From the NCBI GenBank assembly GCA_963691655.1, contig OY829326.1, forward strand, positions 101,121,340-101,185,339: 64,000 bases of DNA, written 5' to 3'. Positions within the stretch are counted from its first letter, which is position 1. Each line of letters starts with the position of its first letter. Below the pieces are notes generated by a model. It was not told the origin of the DNA and searched no databases. It saw nothing but the letters and a program-made list of their open reading frames with translations. This DNA comes from Toxonevra muliebris (Eukaryota > Arthropoda > Insecta > Diptera > Pallopteridae). The position numbers were made by a program, and so were the translations under genes. Positions 38,601 to 50,124 of this stretch are shown piece after piece.

Positions 38601-41600
38601 CAAGGAATAAATTTTTTCTTGGTTTTTCAGCAATAAATAGTCATTGTTTAAAAAACTACAAACCTAATTTTTCCTTTAGGTTCTTCAGTTTTACAGAAAC
38701 TGAAAATCCGATGCGGTGTATGAAGACTTATGTCCTTCCCTGTTTAAAAAATATATTTTTAATCTTGAAAGTTCTTTCTTAGTTAGTTTATTTTTAAAAA
38801 TATATTGAAAACGACCGATTTTCTTTGGAAATAAATGGAAGAATGAAAAGGCCATTTCATGACCTTAACAGCACAAATGTGATTTTTCTTAGGGTAAGAG
38901 AGGGGTTAATGCAAAATTTAATACATTTATTTTCTCAACTCAAATTAGAAACACAAACTATTTTTTTTTATAGCTGCACCGTCTAAGCTTCAATTGAGGC
39001 CAATCTCCCAAAAAAAAAAGGTTTTTTTATTCGTTTATTACAACCTAACCTTAAAATTATTGAACTGTTTTATAAGTATTTGAAACTTCGCAGATGTATA
39101 CCATTTATAAGCCATATTTTGGGATTTTAGAAGCTTGTAAAGTAGTAGCTTGTCAATTTAAATATTAAAGTTATTTAATTACAGTTATAATTATGCAGTA
39201 AAAATACTAGATAATATTTAAACTTAAATTTAGTTTATGTTAAAAAAATATATATATAAATTTACATATTTATTTGGCTTTGTCTGTAATTTCAAACTTT
39301 CAGCACTTCCAACTAAAGTTCTTTGAGACCCTATCACTGCTTTACTTAACTACTTAGAAAAGATATAACACAAACACTCAATTGCACTCTTAGCTTACTC
39401 TCTCATGGCACTACTTCTTACACTCACTTTTTAACCATACAATTTACTTACGCTCATAAATCTTAAATGCTCTCCTCCTACACTCTCTGTTGTACTCTTC
39501 TCTTACTATTGCACACTATTAATTACAATTTATTAATTTATAATAATAATAATAATAATAATAATTAATATATTTTATTTTACATTTCTATATCAAAAAT
39601 AAACTGTATTTTTCTTTTTTCTCTTTCTCTCTTTTTATTTTGTTTTTATTTCTTCGTTCTGCTAGATTGTGCCAAATTTGGTGCGCATTCTTAAAAATCT
39701 TATACTCGGCGGTTATTCGCCTGAACACGATGTCAGCGGTGTTAGTGATCCATTTTTACAAGTAAAAATTCTACGTCTTCTACGTATACTAGGTCATAAT
39801 GATCCAGATGCATCAGAGGCCATGAATGATATATTAGCACAGGTGGCTACAAATACAGAGACAAGTAAAAATGTGGGCAACACTATTTTATATGAGACTG
39901 TACTGTCGATTATGGATATACGGTAAGGAGTTTTGTTTTTTTTTTTTCTATAAATTTTCATATAGAAATTGTATTGATAATCTTCTTAAATTGCATTTAC
40001 AGCTCTGAAGGTGGTCTTCGTGTTTTGGCCGTTAATATTCTAGGACGTTTTCTACTCAATTCCGATAAGAATATACGTTATGTTGCTCTAAATACACTAT
40101 TGCGCACAGTGCATGCCGATACATCGGCTGTGCAACGCCATCGCACCACTATTTTGGAATGCCTCAAAGATCCTGATGTTTCGATACGTCGACGCGCTAT
40201 GGAACTATCATTTGCTTTAATAAATGCACAAAACATACGAACAATGACTAAGGAACTTTTGTTATTCCTCGAGAAAGCTGATGCGGAATTTAAAGCGCAA
40301 TGCAGCTCGGGCATGATTTTGGCAGCAGAGCGTTATTCACCAAATGCGCGATGGCATTTAGATACACAATTGAGTGTTTTAAATGCGGTATGGAAACTTT
40401 GGTATATACTGATTGATTGTTGTTTCTAATATTGTTTCCTTTCTGCAGGCTGGTAATTATGTACGCGATGATGTTGTCTCATCGACCATTCAATTGGTCT
40501 CTAGCAGCCCTGTCGCTGAACAAACTTATATAACGAATCGTTTCTGGGAATCACTACAAGTAGCTAATCATTGTGAAGATAAGCAGCCATTGCTGCAGGT
40601 CGCCGTTTGGGCTATAGGCGAATATGGCGATTTATTTATGTATGGTCCTAATGAAGATGGTGTGTATTATTTAATCTTATAATTTCTAATAATTCGTTTA
40701 TGGTATTTCTATTTATTTTTCTCTAGAATTTGAACGCCCCAATGAAAGCGATTTAATCGCTATGTTTCATAAATTTTTAACTTCTGCTCAAGTGTCGACA
40801 ACAAGCAAGCAATATGCTTTGGTGGCCCTAGCTAAGCTAAGCACACGTCTTCAAAATTGTGTGGAGTAAGTATAGAGTATTTAAGCTTCTGAAAAAATAA
40901 TGGTTTTTTAAAAAACATGAACTTAAATAGACTTTGGTCACGTTTAGACCAGAAACTTTCTTCGGTAACATAAGTGATTTCTATACCAAAATGTTTGTTC
41001 GAATTAAAGTAATGCCAATTTAAAAAACTTAACTAGCATTGAGTTTGTAATAATACGATTAATCGTTTAATCAAGAATTCTGAATAATCAGAATGATTGA
41101 TTAATCAATTATTCGATTAATCAAGATTTTAATTAAGCCAAGAATAAAATTATTCGAACAAAATATTTGAACAATTTTTTTTTATTTCCAATTTGTTATA
41201 TTTTTTTCAATACTTTGCGCTTTATACGCTACCATTTTCTGCAACGGTGGCACTTTGCCCAACCGCACTCAGCGGTAACATCAAATGACTGGAGACCTAG
41301 TTTCCTTTGGTTCGATTCCTAAACAGTGAACAATTGCTATAATTCGTAAGCAAAAAAAATTACCGGCGTGGCACCGTGCTTCAGAAATCAAAAAAGCTGG
41401 GCAAAATATGGCGCAAAAAAAAAAAAGAATTGAAAAAAAATCCAACAAATTGAAAATAAAAAGAAATTGTTTGAATATTTTGTTCGAATAATTTTATTCC
41501 AATTCATCAGAATCTTCATTAATCGAATAATTTCAATTTAGGTTAATCAAAATCCTGATTAATCGAATAGTTGAATAATCAAGCATTTTGATTAATCAGA

Positions 41601-44600
41601 GTTCTTGATTAAACGATTTAATCGCACAGCCCCAGTTTCATTCAATGCAAAGTATCGTTTTTCAATTAGCATTAATTTCTCATTTAATGCCAATACTTTA
41701 CACCATTAGTTTAGGCACTTATTTAATAAATGCTCATCTATTTTCTCTTTTCACAACATTTACAGTGAAATTCAAGCGCTCATTACATCCTTTGGCAGCC
41801 ATCTGAATGTTGATCTGCAGCAACGTGGTGTCGAGTTCACGCAGCTTTTCGGCACATATAAACATTTGCGTCCACCGCTATTAGAAAAAATGCCAGCAAT
41901 GCAAATTAGTCGTATTTCATCACAAAATGGTGAAAGCAGCGGTTCATTCGATGACAATAGTCCCGATCTAATTGAGAATGGTATGAGCGAAGAGCATCTG
42001 ATAAACAAGATCGAAAGCAATATGAATACCATGGGTGATAATACAGTAAGTGCAAAAAGAAAACATGACTCAACTATGATTTTATAATACCAAAATTTTC
42101 GCTTATTTCTTTCTAGAATATATTGCTCGATTTGCTTGGCGGCAATGATCTGCCATCACCTGCCGCTGGCACCAATACCATTGCCGCTATTACAGCCACA
42201 GATTTGTCCAATACTGTGGTGCTAAAGAAAAATTCGAAAAATGCTATTGATACGACAACATCAAATAATCAAGACTTCCTTGATTTGCTGGGATTGGATA
42301 TGTCAGCTGGAGGTGCAGGTTCGGCACTGGCAACAACATCACAAATTGCTGCAACAACGAACACAAATATGAATAATGTTATGGGCTTAGATTTAGCTGG
42401 TCTAGCCGGCGGTGGCGGTATTGGTAATATGATTTCTACAAATGGTAATGACTTGGCAAGCATTATGTCAAGCGGTGGCTTATCAACGCTGCCTCCTCCA
42501 CCGTCATCAGCCTCGACACTCATGGACTCTAATAGTATTTTAACGCAACAACAAACGACCAATACAGCAAATGCATTGTTAAACGATTTAACTGCGTCAT
42601 CAGGTTTAAATAACGCTACTGCTGTGGTTAGTATTTTTTTATAGATTGTTTTAAATGAATTAAAATGTTTTCGTTTACAGCCTCAGGGTCCGAAAATGAC
42701 AGCTTTAGATAAGAACGGTTTACTTGTACAATTGGTACCAGTGAAAACTAGTGACGGCTTGCAAATCTTTATGACAGCCGCAAATAACTCAGCAGTTGCA
42801 TTGGAGCAATATCTATTTCAGGTTAAAATTTAATAATCCAATTTTTTTACAACTCTTAACTATAAAAATAATAATTTTCTTATGTTTGATTTTAGGCGGC
42901 AGTTCCTAGAAGTTTTACGCTACAAATGCTATCACCGTCTGGCTCAATATTACCTACGGGTGGTGTTATAACGCAAGAAATGCGTGTTGTTAGTACGTCC
43001 AATGTAAGTTTATTCAATAATACATTTAACATCGTACCAGGTATGAGCACAAAAGCAACCGCTTTGATTTTTTAATATTTCATTGAAAAATGTAATGCTC
43101 ATGTAAAAAAAAAAATCCACTACCATTGAAAAATCTAATTGGTATTGAAAATTTAAATACTAATGCTAGTTCATCTTCATTTGAATTGAAATTTCTAATT
43201 CTGATATTGGTTTAATTTTATTTCATTGAAAATTTAAAGCTTATTATTAAATAAAATTTTTTTAATTTTATTATCGTTAATGATTTTTAAGATAATATGA
43301 AAATTCAATTCATTCATAGTCATGACTTTAGTTCATATCTTTAGCTTTGTTTGTGTGATATTTAGTAGGCTTAATGTACGCTTACAGTCAAGAAAACAAC
43401 AGTGTATATAGAGACAGACAAATCAGACGGCCGTTTCGGAATCTGCCACGCTTCTTCGTCAACGATCTTACCCCCATAGCAATTTTGAGATTTTTCTCCA
43501 ACTTGCTTTATATCCAACTTTTTCTCCACCCAAATCTCAAGCATAGCTTGATTTAAATGTTCACTCTGGCAACGCTTAACTGCTCATTTGTGAAACAATA
43601 ACATATGGGAGCATATTATTCGAAGTACATGAGTTAGCAAGCAAAAAAGTTATCAAGAACTTATTTAATATTTGTTTTTTATTTATATAAATTAATTGTA
43701 GTAAGTAAATTCAATTAATTAAATATTTAAAACTTGTGAAAATGACACGAAATTCAGCAATGAAAAGAAAAAGCAGGGAAATTTTTAATTTACTTACTTC
43801 GCCTGCTAACCGAGCATTGCCAGCGCCAGCTACGGCACCACCGGCTACGCTAACACCACCACCGGCTACGCTATCACCACCACCGGCTACGCTATCACCA
43901 CCAGCCATTGATTCAATAAATTATGAAGAAAAAGGAGAAGAAATAATTAATTTAATGAATTGGAAAACGGAAATAGTTTTGAGAATGAAATAGAGTTTGT
44001 GGGCACAATGCAAAAAACAAACAAAATTTTTAAGACAAGTTAGCAGAGTTGCCAGTGGAATTTAATATATCACAAAATGCACTTAATATGTTACTTCAAA
44101 TATTGCATACAACTATAAAAGATCTTCCTTTAGATGCGAGAACATTGAGACAAACAGCAAAATGTGCCCAGCACTAGAGATTTGGCCTGGATCTGTACTA
44201 GAACTGAAGCCTAAATATACTAGAGATCCCACACTGTGGGATCGGTGCGGGAGTCTACTCAGAATAACTCAATATTGCCAAATCATTGCGACTTCCTTAC
44301 CAAGACAGTGTTTTCCAGTTCAAACTTCTAGTAATGCGAGAAGCCTGCAAACCACTGACCAAGATAGAACTAAAATAGCTATGTTCACAGATAGCAAAGC
44401 GGCTATTAAAGCTCAAAACTAAAGCCTCACATATTATTCCAAATATCCGGATAGTATGTAATCATAGATCCGATCCGATCATAGATCGTATCTGGATTCG
44501 ATTAGCTTGTATTTGGAATATAACAATGAAAGAACCGTTGAATAAGATAGCTAAGAACCAGTTTTAAACATAACTCAAGACGCGAATAAAATAAATCGAA

Positions 44601-45277
44601 TATATATACTCCCTCACTCCAGGAGATAACAGAAAGAAAAGACCCCGCATGAGCTGTATGAAAGAAAACATTGTTAAAATACGTAGGAACCAGGTATCTA
44701 CTTTACCACACCCGTTATGACTGCAGCACTCTCGGAAGCAGTGGATAATAATTGAGCATGCGGTCAGATTTCATATTCCACCCAGCACATTTTGCAGGAA
44801 TTGCAAGAATCTTTTTGCTAAGATCTTACCAAGACCAAACTACCTACCTGCTGGGTCGGAATCAGTGATTGCCATTTATTTGCCATTAGAACTTTACTAT
44901 TAAATTGTGTTATTTTTGAAAAATGTAATGGTAGTTTACTTACATCTTCATCTTAAATCATTGCTCTTTATTTAAAATTGAATTTTCAATTCTTAGCATC
45001 CTTTAGTTATAAAATCTCATTAGCATTGATTATGAAATTGAACTAGTATTCGCATTAAATATGCTGTCATTGCCAAACAAAACAAAAAAAAAACAGTTGG
45101 AATTTCCAATACATGTTCCATTCCATGTTTATCATAAAATTTATAATTCAATTTTCTCGCCTCACATTTTCTTAGGCTACTCTCCGCATGAGGTTACGCA
45201 TATCATATGTTATCAATGGAGAATCTGTGTTGGAGCAAACAGAAGTTACCGGATTTCCAGATACTTCACCCGAATAG
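23654..45277 (+). CDS. AP-1gamma: AP-1 complex subunit gamma (gamma-adaptin)
   Basis: This is the large subunit of the AP-1 clathrin adaptor at the trans-Golgi network and endosomes. Exons are 23654-23709, 30988-31049, 31418-31559, 31632-31820, 32067-32305, 33774-33850, 39666-39922, 40003-40387, 40449-40659, 40727-40865, 41766-42045, 42117-42626, 42681-42821, 42896-43003 and 45176-45277. Every junction is GT/AG and in phase, giving 2898 nt or 965 residues. The family's usual start ([20 protein letters not shown]) is Met42 here, so the first exons add an N-terminal extension. The alpha-solenoid trunk (to about residue 670) includes [20 protein letters not shown] and [20 protein letters not shown]. 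The hinge (exon 42117-42626) is Gly/Asn/Thr-rich with clathrin-box-like LLDLL and DFLDLLGLD. The last three exons form the gamma-ear (about residues 850-965), ending TGFPDTSPE. Introns up to 7.3 kb carry several transposon relics. Confidence 0.95.
24706..24957 (+). pseudogene. Broken Tc1/mariner-superfamily transposase N-terminus
   Basis: Two frames together resemble the helix-turn-helix half of an insect DDE transposase. The first frame includes [20 protein letters not shown] and stops at 24811-24813. The second, shifted, frame includes [20 protein letters not shown] and [11 protein letters not shown]. The 'RSTENIAAV...SIR.RS.QL' pattern is familiar from transposases that carry ENIAAV.ESV..DP..SI.RRS.QLG. 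No catalytic DDE half follows, so it is a dead fragment. The superfamily assignment is from memory. Confidence 0.55.
28177..28193 (+). CDS. AP-1gamma: Alternative first coding exon of AP-1gamma (MNSEQ-G)
   Basis: ATG AAT TCC GAG CAA GG followed by a GTAATT donor. The exon ends in phase 2, the same phase as the upstream first exon at 23654-23709 ([18 protein letters not shown]). Either exon therefore joins in frame to the exon at 30988. A probable leader with CA- and GTGT-rich sequence precedes it. With this start the protein would have 952 residues. Real use needs transcript evidence. Confidence 0.6.
29497..29773. mobile_element. MITE-like element in AP-1gamma intron 1
   Basis: The left end reads GCTTTTACGCACACCGATTT. 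The reverse complement of the right end reads GCTTTTACACACACCGATTT. A second matched block, TCACCGATTTT, lies about 20 bp further in on both arms. Arms are about 45 bp with the loop holding a TATAAAAGC stretch. No open frame of note. Confidence 0.65.
32306..33773. other. AP-1gamma intron between exons ending 32305 and starting 33774
   Basis: This AT-rich intron shows no domain-bearing open frame and no clear repeat. It includes a CGCTAGATGGCACC-type word that is common in fly intergenic sequence. Confidence 0.45.
34534..34551 (+). CDS. AP-1gamma: Candidate 18-nt microexon of AP-1gamma (DSGNRE)
   Basis: A TTGCTTGCCAG acceptor is followed by 18 nt, GAT AGC GGA AAT CGA GAG, and then a GTATGG donor. 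The flanking exons (ending 33850, starting 39666) both meet in phase 0, so inclusion adds exactly six residues, DSGNRE, between ...LLHFKK and IVPNLVRIL. The upstream exon ends with a weak donor (AAG|GTTGGT), as often seen next to regulated exons. Without it the protein is 965 residues, with it 971. I have a faint memory of a similar insertion in fly AP-1gamma isoforms but cannot verify it. Confidence 0.55.
35150..35290 (+). repeat. Possible non-LTR/SINE 3' tail
   Basis: The run AATTTCAAAGCAATCGGTGA followed by AGAAATTTCGGAGATT and then a TTTATTTATGTAGATGTAT tail looks like the 3' ends of RTE-type elements and their SINEs in insects. The preceding CAGATGGCGCTG is also a common insect-repeat word. 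This is family resemblance only. Confidence 0.3.
36088..36280 (+). pseudogene. Truncated transposon ORF ([17 protein letters not shown] motif)
   Basis: The frame reads [20 protein letters not shown], then [15 protein letters not shown], ending at a stop near 36208. After a one-base shift it continues [20 protein letters not shown]. This is the C-terminal pattern (HKVL.HG..I...LPIG.LSEEA.E.RNKD...HTRK.SR..TN.DL) of a multi-copy uncharacterised protein I associate with transposons in insects and cnidarians. Stops and shifts show it is dead. The upstream part of the ORF is not present. Confidence 0.55.
39541..39563 (+). repeat. AAT microsatellite in AP-1gamma intron
   Basis: About seven AAT units roughly 100 bp before the acceptor at 39665. 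Confidence 0.85.
41050..41634. mobile_element. Foldback/MITE with about 170-bp inverted repeats in AP-1gamma intron
   Basis: This element lies in the intron 40866-41765. The left arm contains CGATTAATCGTTTAATCAAG and further in AATAAAATTATTCGAACAAA (continuing ATATTTGAACAATTT). The right arm reverse-complemented contains GATTAAATCGTTTAATCAAG and AATAAAATTATTCGAACAAA (continuing ATATTCAAACAATTT). Similarity runs for most of 170-190 bp per arm with small indels. The arms are made of repeated ATTAATC/GATTAAT words. The core (about 41210-41430) is more GC-balanced and non-coding. The outer right end, reverse-complemented, is GGGGCTGTGCGATTAA, resembling hAT-type termini. Confidence 0.75.
43742..44177 (+). 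pseudogene. Decayed transposon ORF with Pro-rich minisatellite
   Basis: A first frame (43742-43993) begins [18 protein letters not shown] and encodes a Pro/Ala/Thr stretch made by three 21-bp copies. A second, shifted frame (about 44040-44177) reads [20 protein letters not shown], then [19 protein letters not shown]. The 'IS..AL..LL.IL....LP.DARTL..T' pattern resembles the N-terminal region of uncharacterised multi-copy insect transposon proteins. It may belong to the same family as the C-terminal relic at 36088-36280, but that is inference. Confidence 0.4.
43837..43899 (+). repeat. 21-bp minisatellite, three copies
   Basis: Three tandem copies of ACCACCGGCTACGCTA(A/T)CACC. The second and third copies are identical and the first differs at one base. 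In the overlapping open frame each copy encodes PPPATL(S/T) repeats. A partial diverged copy precedes it (GCCAGCTACGGC). Confidence 0.9.
44368..44421 (+). pseudogene. RNase H-like scrap of a non-LTR retrotransposon
   Basis: The frame reads [16 protein letters not shown] before a stop. 'FTDSKAAI' matches the second conserved block of the RNase H domain in R1/Jockey-type non-LTR elements (catalytic Asp in TDS). No other RNase H or RT motif is in frame nearby, so it is a fragment. Confidence 0.45.
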
Positions 45278-48200
45278 AAATAAATCAAAAATTAACAAAC
45301 ACCAACAATAATTAAAATTTATATACATAAAATAACAACAAACATAAAAAATAATAATACACAGTATAAGCATATAAAATGTTAATAGAATACATAAGCG
45401 TAAAAAACAGAAACAACAAAAACTAAATTCCCTCCCTATCCTTTCATATAGAATACAAATAAACATACATACATAAAAACACACCAACTAATATTATAAA
45501 TATATATTTTTTAATATACCTTAGCAAATCAATCAATAAATAAATAAACATAAAAAAAACATCATATACATACATACACTGAAACACACTCACTCACACA
45601 CAGCATAAAAATAAATTGTAATTGTAAAATATATATTTCAAAAAAAAAAAAAACATATATTTCATTAAAAAAAGTATCCCTAAAAAAAAAATTGTGTGCT
45701 GCTGAAACGAAAATATTGAAATGGTTTTTAATTCGATTTTCGAAATTATAAGTCATTTTCAGCAATTCGATTTCTTTTCAAGTTGCAATCAAAACGTTAG
45801 AAAGTCATACTCAATTTCGTTTGAAAATAAATTGCTGAACTTGGCTGTATATGTATGTAAATGTTAAATACATTACGGTTTCTTTTGCAAATTTATTTTA
45901 CTTACATTTTTGAATTTATTATCTTTTTTGTTTTAAGTTTTTTTTTTTTTTTTTTGCTTAAAATTAGTTCAACGTGTTACTTATATTCTGTCTACTTATT
46001 TTGGCAAATTACAATTGATTGCATTCTTATAATATTTAAGCGAAAAAATTATGTTTTATAAAACTAACCACATGAATTTTTTGTAAGTTGTTGATATATT
46101 GATTGCATCTCTTAAAAACAAAACATAAATTTATTATTAAAAGTGCTGAAATTAAATTAAATTCTTTTTCGTGTCTTGAAAACATTTCCATTTTAAATTC
46201 AAAATTTCTGTTATCTATTTGTTTTTAATTTAAACTTGTAATTTATAAAAAATAAGTATAAAAATGATTTTAAATCATTACAATTATGTATGTATGAAAA
46301 AGTATACAACTACTACTACTAACTTTCTTGATGATGATAATAATTATGCATTAATTTAAATAAAAATTTCAAATTCTATCTATAAAGTTTTAATTTTCTC
46401 TACCGTGTTTTGCTTATAAATTCAATCCTTCGTAATAATTTCTTGTTTTCTTTAGTTTTAGTGTTACAAGTATGAATTCAAAAACAAAAAGCGCTAAAGT
46501 ACTTAAGTAATGCGAAAAATAGGAATATAATAACAAAATATACATATACATATGTTTGTGTATATATATTAAAACTCTGAGGAAATCTAGATAATATATA
46601 TATAAATTAGTTACATACTTATATAGTTATATAAAATAATATATATATATATATAATTATTATACATCAATTACTAAAAAAAGAGAACGTTTTTTTTTTT
46701 TTTTTGATTTTGGAACAGAAGCGAATAAAGTTTTGTTTTAATAATTGCAAATGGTTTTAATTTGTTTGACGGTAAAGTAGTAATAATACTATAATTTTTT
46801 AATACAAATTCATAATAGTCAAACGCCTACACAGTATTACACTAAGAGACAAATGCAATTCAAAAATCGTCAAATAAATTTTAGAAAATAGTAGTCAAGT
46901 AGAGCATACGAAGTTCAGATCCGGCAGAATTTAGGTGCTTCTCTCTTTATACTTCCAGAGAGCCAGCTTGGACTAATATCTTGAATTTTTAGACCTTTTT
47001 TATTGGCAATTAAATGAACGTACCGAGAAACCGCTATGAGTACAGAGCATTGTGCTGCTTGAGGAAGGAAGATGGGTATACATTGAATTTGGAAAAAATA
47101 TTTATTAGCTACTCATTCCATAAACGAGGGGTTGACATGAAATGCGTCGTTTCGCTCACGTTCATGGAGGACTACTACTACTCGAATTGGTATCAAAACG
47201 CATATCTTCGCAGAATATTTATTATAAAAATAACGATACTTTTGAATGACGGCATTTACATTAAGTTTTCAATGGTATTCTGAAATAAACCGGGTTAGGA
47301 ATTAGCTACTTAAAGGTTGAACAAATTTCTTAAACTTTATTCGTTTTACTTCATTGGATAAATTCTAAATGAAAATAATCCGGTTGGCTGAAAATTTGGT
47401 TTTCTTTAATATCTAAATACAAGTAATTGACGAAAAACTCTATTAAATAATAAAAAAACGCAGGAAATGTCACAGCTTAACTATGACCACTAACTATAAA
47501 ATAGAATAGAGAACTCAAACGGCCAAAAAAGTGGTGTCACAAAAAAGCTGGTGGAACTCCAGTATACGAATTTTGCCTATTTCTTTAAATAGTTTCGTTT
47601 AATTTTTTGTATTGTCAATTCAAGTTTTCAAGCTTTCTGAAATGACTCCAATTTTTTGCAATTTTCGCAATGTGTAAATCAATAAAATGGATCATTCATA
47701 CAATGAAACAAGTGGAATTTAATATTTTATGCTTGAAAAAAATTAAAATATCATAATTTCTTAACATTTTAGTGGTACAAAATGGTTTTCTCTCATTTTT
47801 TTTTGTCATCAAACCCGATCAAATTTTTTATACGCGGATACCAAATTGAGAAATTTCTACATTTTTATTAATTTCAGCCGAAATTGGTTAATTTAGCTAT
47901 AGAAATAAATACCAAACGAAATTGAACTGCCTGCTTGATTTCGTTGAAATTTTTCTGAAATTCAAAAGCAACTCGGTTAATCGATAACAATTTGAAGAAA
48001 AATGAATGTACATAAAACTTTTCAGAAAAACAACTGCTAAATATAATCAATTTTATTTATTTTAAATGGAGAAAAGAAAGTGCACAATGCATATTACATT
48101 TTAATACAATGCACGTACGTTTACACCTTTTCCCAGGACAATATAGGGTGTATTGAATATGAAATTGCAGCGGTTAAAAGCAGCAGCTACTGTTTTTGAA

Positions 48201-50124
48201 ATTCCACAATTCTCTCCATAATAATTTACCCGTTCTGTAATGTTAGCCATATTGTCCACATATTTCGTCAAACTAATCTATTGTTCTCACCATATTATCA
48301 TAAATATTAAAACAATTTGGAATAATTTTACTTCTGTTAGTCATTTTATAAATAATAAAATTGAACTATCAAATGAAATTGTGTAAGAATAAGAAAAACT
48401 CCGTGTGAATGGCTTCAACTTCAAACAGAAATTGAGTGCCGAAATCGATTAATTGGGCTCCGCGTGAATAGACATTTCAAATTTGAAAATCAATGTTAAC
48501 TATGGATAAAAATTTTATATAAAAAATATAAATTTAATATGAAAAACGCAAATTAACTGGTTATCCTGAAAGTAAAACAAGTATTTGAAGTGAAATCCAA
48601 AAATAGTTATAATAGAAAATTTAAAATTTTTCAGAGAACGCATTTACAACTTCAAATTTATTTGGGAGAGTTTTTTGTAACAAATTTTCAAAGGCTAAAT
48701 ATTATGCCTTTTAACTTTTCACCTCAACCTCATTTTATTCACGGAATTGCATTAATAAACTCGAATTTTAAAGGTTTAATTACGCTGTGAAACAGGTAAA
48801 AACCAAATAGGGTCCAAGTGGTCAGTGCGCAGACTTTTCCTTTTCCTTGGGGTTAACAGCTCATTTATTTTATCTTTTGGTCTATATATTTAGTATTAAT
48901 AGTATTATTTCTGTTATTCGTATCCGGTGAAAACTCTCTTGAACGGCCACTCACCATCAGACAATTTTTGTCCGCCCAAAAGGGGTACCGACATTTTTTT
49001 TTTGGTGTTGTGTATTGAAAAACAGATATAAAAACCGCGTAAGGTCAAGAGTTAGTAAATTGTTCTGGAAGCATTCAAAAAATTTAGTTTGAGGAAATTG
49101 TCCTAAGAGAGGTTAACGCCCAAGAGGAGTTTTCACTGTATATGAAATAAAATTTTTCTCCTAAAACATAGACCAAACTAGACACTCCCCAATTTTGTTT
49201 TCTTTTTTCAATAAGTTTTTTTTTTTTTGATATTCTTATAAAACAAACGCTGTTTGAAATAAATATTCCTTTAAAAAATGGGGGTGTGAAACCACCCAAC
49301 AGTCATCTTCATCTTTGCAGCCGCTGTTTTGTTTGTATTTTATTTGCAATGATTGAATATTACTCAATTTAATAATGAACAAATATGATACATACATTAA
49401 AATATTTAGATGAAAAACAATATGAAACCTAACTTACTGCAAATTAAATCGATCTTTTTGGATGAATTTAATTCACATACACCTCACATTTCACCTAATA
49501 GAGAACAATAGAGATTTTTTACTAAAACCAGATCTATTATCTGCTAAATTTTGATTTCAACATCAAATTATTTTTAGAACATGAAATATCCTATGTTTTT
49601 CTTATCATCTCGTAGTTTGGCCAAATATCACAAATAACAACTGAACCTAGGTGGCATCACTATGCCGCATTGCAAAATGTCAAAGTGGAAATGGTGAAAA
49701 CTGCGAAAACTGTCAAAAGGGAAAAGGATTGCGATAGAAGAAGAATAAAATTTTTCCGAGAAAAGTTATAACAAATAAAATATATCCTTGTGATAAAATA
49801 ATCAACAAAATTGGCAAACACAAAAGAAAATAAAAGCATAAGAAATTAATTGCAACTGTTATAGAAGTAGAAAGTAAAGGCCGGAAAAGAATATAAAATT
49901 TGAAAATTTATTGCATACGAAATCGAATGAAAGGCGAAAACGAATAGAGAAGAGATAAGAATTTTTCTATTGCTAGCGCAGCAACATCAGCAAGCGAAAG
50001 TAGTAAACAGGCAAGCCAGCAACAGCCATTCTCATGGAACATTAAAATTAACTATTATTGAGGAGTTGGCATAGATATAGAAAATTATATTGAAGTAGTG
50101 CAGTGAAAACCAACAACACAGTCC
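45278..50124. other. Intergenic region AP-1gamma / toothrin-like gene
   Basis: The first 1.5 kb is A/T-rich with AT microsatellites (46637-46655) and an AATAAA near 46725 that could end a long AP-1gamma 3' UTR. The rest has short open frames without domains (for example 47014-47283). The last about 450 bp before 50125 is purine-rich leader-like sequence. Confidence 0.5.

Larger units (their letters stand above)
34552..39665. other. Large AP-1gamma intron (5.1 kb) with transposon relics
   Basis: This holds a truncated transposon ORF (36088-36280), a patch at about 35150-35290 resembling the 3' tail of a non-LTR element, and stretches with GGCGTGG words (about 36835 and 36955) that recall other insect repeats. 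An AAT microsatellite lies at about 39541-39563, close to the acceptor. Confidence 0.45.
43004..45175. other. Last AP-1gamma intron, with transposon debris
   Basis: This is 2.2 kb between the two final ear-coding exons. It contains an 84-codon open frame with a 21-bp minisatellite, a second shifted protein fragment and an RNase H-like scrap, each listed separately. Confidence 0.55.

Noticed and set aside
41309..41319. GGTTCGATTCC, B-box-like, inside the foldback element
   Set aside because: The T-stem fails after two pairs and no cloverleaf can be drawn. At most a trace of a tRNA-derived repeat.
42269..42562. 97-codon minus-strand ORF
   Set aside because: It is the antisense shadow of the AP-1gamma hinge exon.
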